A model generated the notes under the pieces. That model did no database searches, was not told the DNA's origin, and saw only the letters and a list, made by a program, of their open reading frames with translations. From NCBI RefSeq assembly GCF_003253995.1, contig NZ_QKZL01000002.1, forward strand, positions 1-64,000: 64,000 nucleotides of DNA, given 5' to 3'. Of the stretch, positions 59,259 through 64,000 are shown in pieces. The translations under genes were made by a program, and so were the position numbers. The stretch comes from Palleronia aestuarii. GTDB taxonomy: Bacteria; Pseudomonadota; Alphaproteobacteria; Rhodobacterales; Rhodobacteraceae. Each line of letters starts with the position of its first letter. Position 1 is the stretch's first letter.

Positions 59259-61867
59259 CAGAGAAGCCCCGGCAGGAGACCCATCACCGCGCAGGTGACG
59301 AGCCCGGTGATGAGCAGGAAATGCCAGAAGAGCGTAGTGTTCCACAGATCCGCGTCGTATCGGGGCGTGAGCTTGCCGAACATGCTGCCCGCGAGACAGT
59401 AGAGCTGCATGATCACCCCCACGCCCATATGCGCCCCCGTCCAGATGGCGAGACCCCAGAGGATTGCCGGATAGACGTGGCTCGCCGGCGCGAGCCCCGG
59501 CATCCAGACCGACATGAAGAGCACGCCCACGCCGACGATCGCGAGGATTGCCGCCGACCCGAGGCACAGGCGGGCCGTCACCACGTCGTGACGGCGGTTC
59601 TGCGTCCGCGCGAAGAGCGTCGCGCCCCAGGCGGCGAGAAAGCAGAGCGCCGCCAGACCGACGAAGAGCGGAACTGCATGCGGCGATCCGGGCGGCGGAA
59701 AGTCGGGCCGGGACGTCCAGTAGAAGAAGACACCGAAGACGAGGCTCGCGAAGGCCGTCATGTCGCCCAGCATGGTGATGAAGACCCCCCACCACCCGGG
59801 CGCCGACGGCCCCGAGACATAGGTCGGCAGCCTGAGGCCCAGCCCCGCATCCTTCATCGGTTTCTCGGGTACGAGCGCAGTGGACGTCCAGAGCCAGTAG
59901 ATCACGGCGCCGACCGCCGCCGCACCCGACAGGCCCGCGAGGAGGTAGAACTTGAAGACCGGCAGGATGAACGCGCCCCCGGTGAAGATGGCGGCCCAGA
60001 TCGTGCACCAGGCCGGCCCGGTGATCCGCGCGATGTGCTGCGGACGGGCGTCGATGGCGGAGGTCACGATGGTCTCGCGAAGCCCCTCCTCCGCGTCGGG
60101 GATGTAGTAGCGCCCGGCATCGATCCGCTCTAGCAGCTTCGGCTGGTCCCAGAGCGGATAGCGGGAAGTGATGTAGGGCACCGAGCGGATGCCCCAGCCG
60201 GGATCGGGGATGTCGTGCGACCAAAGTAGCGAACCCGCGCCCCAGGGGTTGCGCTCCGTATAGCCCTGCTTCGGCTTCGGACGGACCAGGTCCCAGGCGA
60301 AGACGAGGATGCCTGCTGCGATGACGAAGCTGCCCACCGTGGAGATCATGTTGGGCCAGTCCCAGCCGATATCGCCCGGATAGGTGTAGACGCGGCGCGG
60401 CATCCCCAGGAGCCCCGTAAGGTGCATCGGCAGGAAGCAGATGTTGAACCCCACGAAGGTGAGCCAGAAGCTGACCCGCCCGAGACGGTCGGACATCTTC
60501 TTCTTGGTGATGAACGGATAGAAGAAGTAGATGCCGCCGATGATCGGGAAGATCATGCCGCCGAAGAGCGTGTAATGCAGATGTGCCACGATGAAATAGG
60601 TGTCGTGGACCTGCCAATCGAAGGGTGCGAGCGCGATCATCACGCCGGTGAGCCCGCCCGCCGTGAAGATCGCGAGCGCCCCCGCGATCCAGAGCATCGG
60701 CAGGATCATCCGCACCTTGCCCGCCATCAGGGTCGCGACGAAGGCGAAGAGCTGCACCCCCGTGGGGATCACCACCGCTTCCGACGCCGCGGAAAAGAAG
60801 CCGAGAGACATCGCCGGCAGGCCCGTCGTGAACATGTGGTGGACCCAGAGCCCGAAGGACAGGAACCCGGTTCCGACAGCGGAGAGGACGATCCAGTGAT
60901 AGCCCAGCATCGGCCGCCGCGCGGCGGCGGGCACGATCATCGCCGCGACCGCGATCGAGGGCAGGAAGATGATGTAGACCTCCGGATGGCCGAAGATCCA
61001 GAACAGGTGCTGCCAGAGGACCGGATCGCCGCCGCGTTCGGGGTCGAAGAATGGCCAGTCGAAGCTGCGCTGCAATTCGAAGAGGAAATCGCCCGCGATG
61101 AGCGGTGGGAAGGCGAAGAGGATCATCGCGCCCACGACCAGCACGTACCACGCGTAGAGCGGCATGAGGTTGATCCGCATCCCCGGCGGGCGGCACTTGA
61201 TCGTGCCCACGATGAGCTCGACCGCCGCCGCGATGGAGGCCACCTCGATGAAGCTGAGACCCAGGAGCCAGATATCGCTGCCCACGCCCTCGTCGATGAT
61301 GGCGAGCGGCGGATACATGAACCAGCCCGAACTCGGCGCCGCGTCGAAGAGGAGCGAGCCCATGACGAAGATTCCGCCGATGAGAAACGCCCAGTAGCCA
61401 TAGGCCGAAAGCCGCGGGAACGGCATGTCCCGCGCGCCCAGGAAGGCCGGCAGCAGGAGGATCGAGATCGCCTCGAACATCGGCACGGCGAAGAGGAACA
61501 TCATCGCCGAGCCGTGCATCGTGAAGAACTGGTTGAAGCGGTCGGCGCTCAGGAACTCGTTGTCGGGCACGGCGAGCTGCACCCGCATGAGGAGCGCGAG
61601 CACCCCCGCGATCAGCATGAAGCCGAAAGCGGTCAGGGAGTACCAGACGCCGACCTCCGAATTGTTCACGGCCGACCAGTAGCGCCAGCCGGGCGGTTCG
61701 TCCCAGACGGCCTTCAACCGCTCCTCCTGGGCCTTCCTGAGCTCCGGATCCACGGGTTCGGCGAGCATCTCCTCGGTGGGGGGATAGATGCCCTGCGGGG
61801 TCAGCACGTCCTCGGCGCTCTGGTCGCGCCGCCGCCGCGCGCCGCCGATGCGGGAGATGTCGGTCAT
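59258..61867 (-). CDS. Cytochrome c oxidase subunit I fused to subunit III (caa3 type)
   Basis: An 869-residue protein. Residues 1-about 640 are subunit I: FNQFFTMHGSAMMFLFAVPM (low-spin heme His), WIFGHPEVYIIFLPSIAVAA (CuB His and crosslinked Tyr), LSFGLWVHHMFTTGLPAMSL, and VAHLHYTLFGGMIFPIIGGI. From about 690 a subunit III-like domain of five to six helices begins (PGWWGVFITMLGDMTAFASL, WTGAHMGVGVIMQLYCLAGS). Such fusions are known in caa3 oxidases. It reduces O2 and pumps protons across the inner membrane. Confidence 0.93.
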   Translation of the reverse strand: MTDISRIGGARRRRDQSAEDVLTPQGIYPPTEEMLAEPVDPELRKAQEERLKAVWDEPPGWRYWSAVNNSEVGVWYSLTAFGFMLIAGVLALLMRVQLAVPDNEFLSADRFNQFFTMHGSAMMFLFAVPMFEAISILLLPAFLGARDMPFPRLSAYGYWAFLIGGIFVMGSLLFDAAPSSGWFMYPPLAIIDEGVGSDIWLLGLSFIEVASIAAAVELIVGTIKCRPPGMRINLMPLYAWYVLVVGAMILFAFPPLIAGDFLFELQRSFDWPFFDPERGGDPVLWQHLFWIFGHPEVYIIFLPSIAVAAMIVPAAARRPMLGYHWIVLSAVGTGFLSFGLWVHHMFTTGLPAMSLGFFSAASEAVVIPTGVQLFAFVATLMAGKVRMILPMLWIAGALAIFTAGGLTGVMIALAPFDWQVHDTYFIVAHLHYTLFGGMIFPIIGGIYFFYPFITKKKMSDRLGRVSFWLTFVGFNICFLPMHLTGLLGMPRRVYTYPGDIGWDWPNMISTVGSFVIAAGILVFAWDLVRPKPKQGYTERNPWGAGSLLWSHDIPDPGWGIRSVPYITSRYPLWDQPKLLERIDAGRYYIPDAEEGLRETIVTSAIDARPQHIARITGPAWCTIWAAIFTGGAFILPVFKFYLLAGLSGAAAVGAVIYWLWTSTALVPEKPMKDAGLGLRLPTYVSGPSAPGWWGVFITMLGDMTAFASLVFGVFFYWTSRPDFPPPGSPHAVPLFVGLAALCFLAAWGATLFARTQNRRHDVVTARLCLGSAAILAIVGVGVLFMSVWMPGLAPASHVYPAILWGLAIWTGAHMGVGVIMQLYCLAGSMFGKLTPRYDADLWNTTLFWHFLLITGLVTCAVMGLLPGLL

Positions 61868-62862
61868 TCGAGACCCTCCAGATAGGCGGCCATCGCGGCG
61901 ATCCGTTCGGGCGGCAGATGGTCATAGCCCGGCATCAGCGCCCCGGGCTTCACGCTTTCGGGCGCCGTGATCCAGCGTGCGAGCGCCTCGCCCGTCATCG
62001 GCAGCGTGCCGGCCGCGAGCGTCGCGCGGCTCGCGAGATGGGTGAGGTCGGGGCCCACCCGGCCGTGAGCGGGCGTGCCGCGGATCGCGTGACAGGCGCC
62101 GCAACCCTCGGCGAAAAAGGCCGCGCGCCCCTCCCGGGCAAGCGCCGTGTCGGGCGGGACAGCGGGACCCGCTTCCGCGTCGAGCCAGGCCGCGAAATCC
62201 TCCGGCGTGAGGACCTCCGCCGTGAAGGCCATCTTGGCATGGCTCTCCCCGCAATATTCGGCGCATTGCCCGCGGTAGAGGCCCGGCACGGTCGGGGCGA
62301 GGGACATGCGGTTGGTCCGGCCCGGGATCATGTCGCTCTTGCCACCGAGAGACGGCACCCAGAAGGAGTGGATGACCTTGTCGGCTTCGAGCGTGATCTC
62401 GCTCCGCGATCCAGCCGGCAGCCGGACCTCGTTGGCGGAGATGATCGGCTCGTCCGCTCCCTCGGGCCAGTAGGCCACGCGCCACCACCATTGCTCCCCG
62501 GTCACCTCGACGCGAAGCCCGCCATCGCCCTCCGCCCGCTGCTCCGGCATGATCGAGAGCGCATAGAAAAGAAGCCCGGCGAGAACCACGGTGGGAAACG
62601 CGATCCCGCCCCAGAGGATCAGCGCCTGCGCGCCGCGTTCGGAAAGTTCGCGGGGATTGATCCGGGTGACGTAGAACATCAGCCCGTTCATCGCGCACCA
62701 GAGCACGACCGCGCCGGCGAGCAGGAACCAGAAGAGGTTCGCCAGGACGAAGGCATCTTCGCCGCCCGGTGCGAGAACGGATTGGGGGCCGTCGCAGCCC
62801 GCGAGGACGAGGATCGCGCAGATCAGGACCGGGCCGCCCGGCCACATGCGAGGCGACCTCAT
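61864..62862 (-). CDS. Cytochrome c oxidase subunit II with C-terminal cytochrome c
   Basis: A 332-residue lipoprotein. The signal ends LAGC at Cys 23, two helices follow, then the CuA domain (VTGEQWWWRVAYWPEG, VIHSFWVPSLGGKSDMIPGR, GQCAEYCGESHAKMAF with the C-x3-C-x3-H-x2-M site). The last 100 residues are a cytochrome c domain (FAEGCGACHAIRGT, heme Met in GALMPGYDHLP). This makes the enzyme caa3. It overlaps the subunit I gene and the kinase gene upstream by 4 bp each. Confidence 0.93.
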   Translation of the reverse strand: MRSPRMWPGGPVLICAILVLAGCDGPQSVLAPGGEDAFVLANLFWFLLAGAVVLWCAMNGLMFYVTRINPRELSERGAQALILWGGIAFPTVVLAGLLFYALSIMPEQRAEGDGGLRVEVTGEQWWWRVAYWPEGADEPIISANEVRLPAGSRSEITLEADKVIHSFWVPSLGGKSDMIPGRTNRMSLAPTVPGLYRGQCAEYCGESHAKMAFTAEVLTPEDFAAWLDAEAGPAVPPDTALAREGRAAFFAEGCGACHAIRGTPAHGRVGPDLTHLASRATLAAGTLPMTGEALARWITAPESVKPGALMPGYDHLPPERIAAMAAYLEGLE

Positions 62863-63761
62863 GCGAGATCGACCATCGCACCCCGCCGCGCGATCACCCG
62901 CGCGGCCAGTTCCGCGCCGCGTGCGACGGCCGCGCCCAAATCCGCCCCCGTGAGATGCGCTGCGAGGAACCCGGCGTTGAAGCTGTCCCCGGCGGCCGTC
63001 GTATCCACGATCTTCTCCGCCGGAACGGACGGATATCGGGTCACGGCGTCCCCCTCCCTCACGACGATTTCGGCCTCCCCGTTCTTCACCACCACGAGGG
63101 ACGCGCCCGCATCGGCGTAGCGGCCGGCCGTGGCCTCGGGGTCCGCGTCACCGAAGAACCGCGCCTCGTCGTCGAAGGACGGCAGGACGATGTCGGAATG
63201 TCCCGCCGCCGCGCTCACCGCAGCGCACATCGCTTCCGCATCCGGCCAGAGCGCGGGACGCAGGTTGGAATCGAAGACGATGCGGGCGCCGTTCGAACGG
63301 GCCTCGTCGGCACAGTCGAGGAGCGTCGCGCGCGAGGACGCATCCAGGATGCCGAGCGTGATGCCGGAGAAATAGACGATATCGGCGCCCGCGAGCGCAT
63401 CCATCAGCGCCTGTCGATCCTCGGCGAGAGTCCGGGCGGCGGAACTGGAGCGCCAGTAGGCGAAGCTCCGTTCTCCGTCCTGAAGCTCGATGAGGTAGAG
63501 GCCGAGCGTCCGGTCGTCGCGCCGCATGATCGAGGAGGTGCCGATCCCGCAGCCGTCGAGGAAATCGCGCAGACCGTTCGAGAGCCGGTCGCATCCGATC
63601 GCCGTGACGTAGTCGACGTCCCAGTCGTTCGGCAGAAGCTGGCGGAGATAGAAGGCGGTGTTGCAGGTATCCCCGGCGAACCCCATCCGAAAAGTCCCGT
63701 CCATCTCCGCAGGGGCCATCTCCACCATGCACTCGCCGATCGAGACAAACCGCGCCGCCAT
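62859..63761 (-). CDS. PfkB-family sugar kinase, 2-keto-3-deoxygluconate kinase-like
   Basis: A 300-residue cytoplasmic kinase. RFVSIGECMVEMAPAEMDGT and GFAGDTCNTAFYLRQLLP open the domain. SFAYWRSSSAARTLAED is the KdgK-type substrate loop. VDTTAAGDSFNAGFLAAHLT is the catalytic PfkB motif with the base Asp. It should phosphorylate KDG to KDPG for the Entner-Doudoroff or uronate route. It is the first gene before the oxidase operon, an odd pairing. The start is placed at the ATG at 63761 rather than 63773. Confidence 0.88.
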   Translation of the reverse strand: MAARFVSIGECMVEMAPAEMDGTFRMGFAGDTCNTAFYLRQLLPNDWDVDYVTAIGCDRLSNGLRDFLDGCGIGTSSIMRRDDRTLGLYLIELQDGERSFAYWRSSSAARTLAEDRQALMDALAGADIVYFSGITLGILDASSRATLLDCADEARSNGARIVFDSNLRPALWPDAEAMCAAVSAAAGHSDIVLPSFDDEARFFGDADPEATAGRYADAGASLVVVKNGEAEIVVREGDAVTRYPSVPAEKIVDTTAAGDSFNAGFLAAHLTGADLGAAVARGAELAARVIARRGAMVDLA

Positions 63762-64000
63762 CCGGACCCTCACACCTTCATCACACCCTTGTTAAGGCGA
63801 AGATCGCGCAGGCAAAAGCCCCATAAACCTGCGACAAGTCGACAGAGCGTTTCCTAGCACCCGTCGAAGCAGGACCGGCCGAGAATCGCCGCCCGTCTCG
63901 TTCTGACCTGCGACCAGCATCCCGGCGCTCGGCATCGTCGTTGAATCAGCCACGATCGCGGAAGCACTCGAACGTCCACCGATCTCCCTCCAATCCGACT
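63762..64000. other. Right-edge stretch without a recognised gene
   Basis: About 240 bp up to the window edge. The promoter of the kinase/oxidase operon should lie in the first 100 bp. No complete frame with family-like sequence is seen; a gene cut by the window edge cannot be excluded. Confidence 0.35.

Overview
The window is high-GC alphaproteobacterial DNA, most likely from the Rhodobacterales (Roseobacter/Paracoccaceae group). The indicators are VPLPA-CTERM surface proteins, a choline-sulfatase, several ABC and TRAP uptake systems, abundant SDR and DAO-type oxidoreductases, and a fused subunit I+III caa3 oxidase. This is inferred from gene content and protein sequence; no rRNA is present. 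Genes are tightly packed, with many 4-bp ATGA-type overlaps.

Region 1 (1-7.7 kb) is accessory DNA. It opens with the 5' part of an IS5-family element that cuts a lower-GC gene resembling a PBECR-type nuclease. Two tandem VPLPA-CTERM proteins follow. Next is a minus-strand element with an HNH-like zinc protein, a small hypothetical, a RepA/AAA_25 helicase-ATPase, an HK97 prohead protease, a major capsid protein and a P27-type small terminase. It ends at a 20-bp copy of a tRNA 3' end, probably tRNA-Phe. No tail, portal or large-terminase gene is visible, so the element looks like a capsid-forming phage satellite or a decayed prophage.

Region 2 (8-23.5 kb) holds a cytoplasmic biotin/TMAO-type molybdoenzyme and a MarR regulator. 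An operon follows with an oligopeptide-type ABC importer between two DAO-family FAD oxidases. Then come choline-sulfatase, an LldD-like FMN dehydrogenase and a LOG protein.

Region 3 (23.6-33.1 kb) is core-like: dapD and dapE with a GlsB-like membrane protein, a GNAT protein, RNase R, the tRNA hydroxylase TrhO, nicotinamidase, an EamA exporter, glycerate 2-kinase and a Dabb protein.

Region 4 (33.2-38.8 kb) is a four-gene operon (GtrA, HAD phosphatase, UbiA prenyltransferase, large membrane protein) that resembles a polyprenyl-phosphate-pentose glycosylation module. A GH13 branching-enzyme-like gene lies beside it.

Region 5 (39-52.3 kb) is a sugar-acid catabolic island. It has a TRAP transporter, a GntR/FCD regulator, an FAH-family hydrolase, UxaA-type and IlvD/Edd-type dehydratases, three dehydrogenases and an Ldh-family reductase. 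A TGGTATACCA palindrome precedes three of its transcription units. The enzyme set fits the non-phosphorylating route from L-fuconate (or a similar 6-deoxy acid) to pyruvate and lactate.

Region 6 (52.4-64 kb) holds a leaderless CAP-domain protein, a three-gene cassette (ATP-grasp ligase, QEGLA/DUF1704 metallopeptidase, N-formylglutamate amidohydrolase), and a six-gene overlapping operon from a 2-keto-3-deoxygluconate kinase through a caa3 oxidase to a three-heme-motif cytochrome c.
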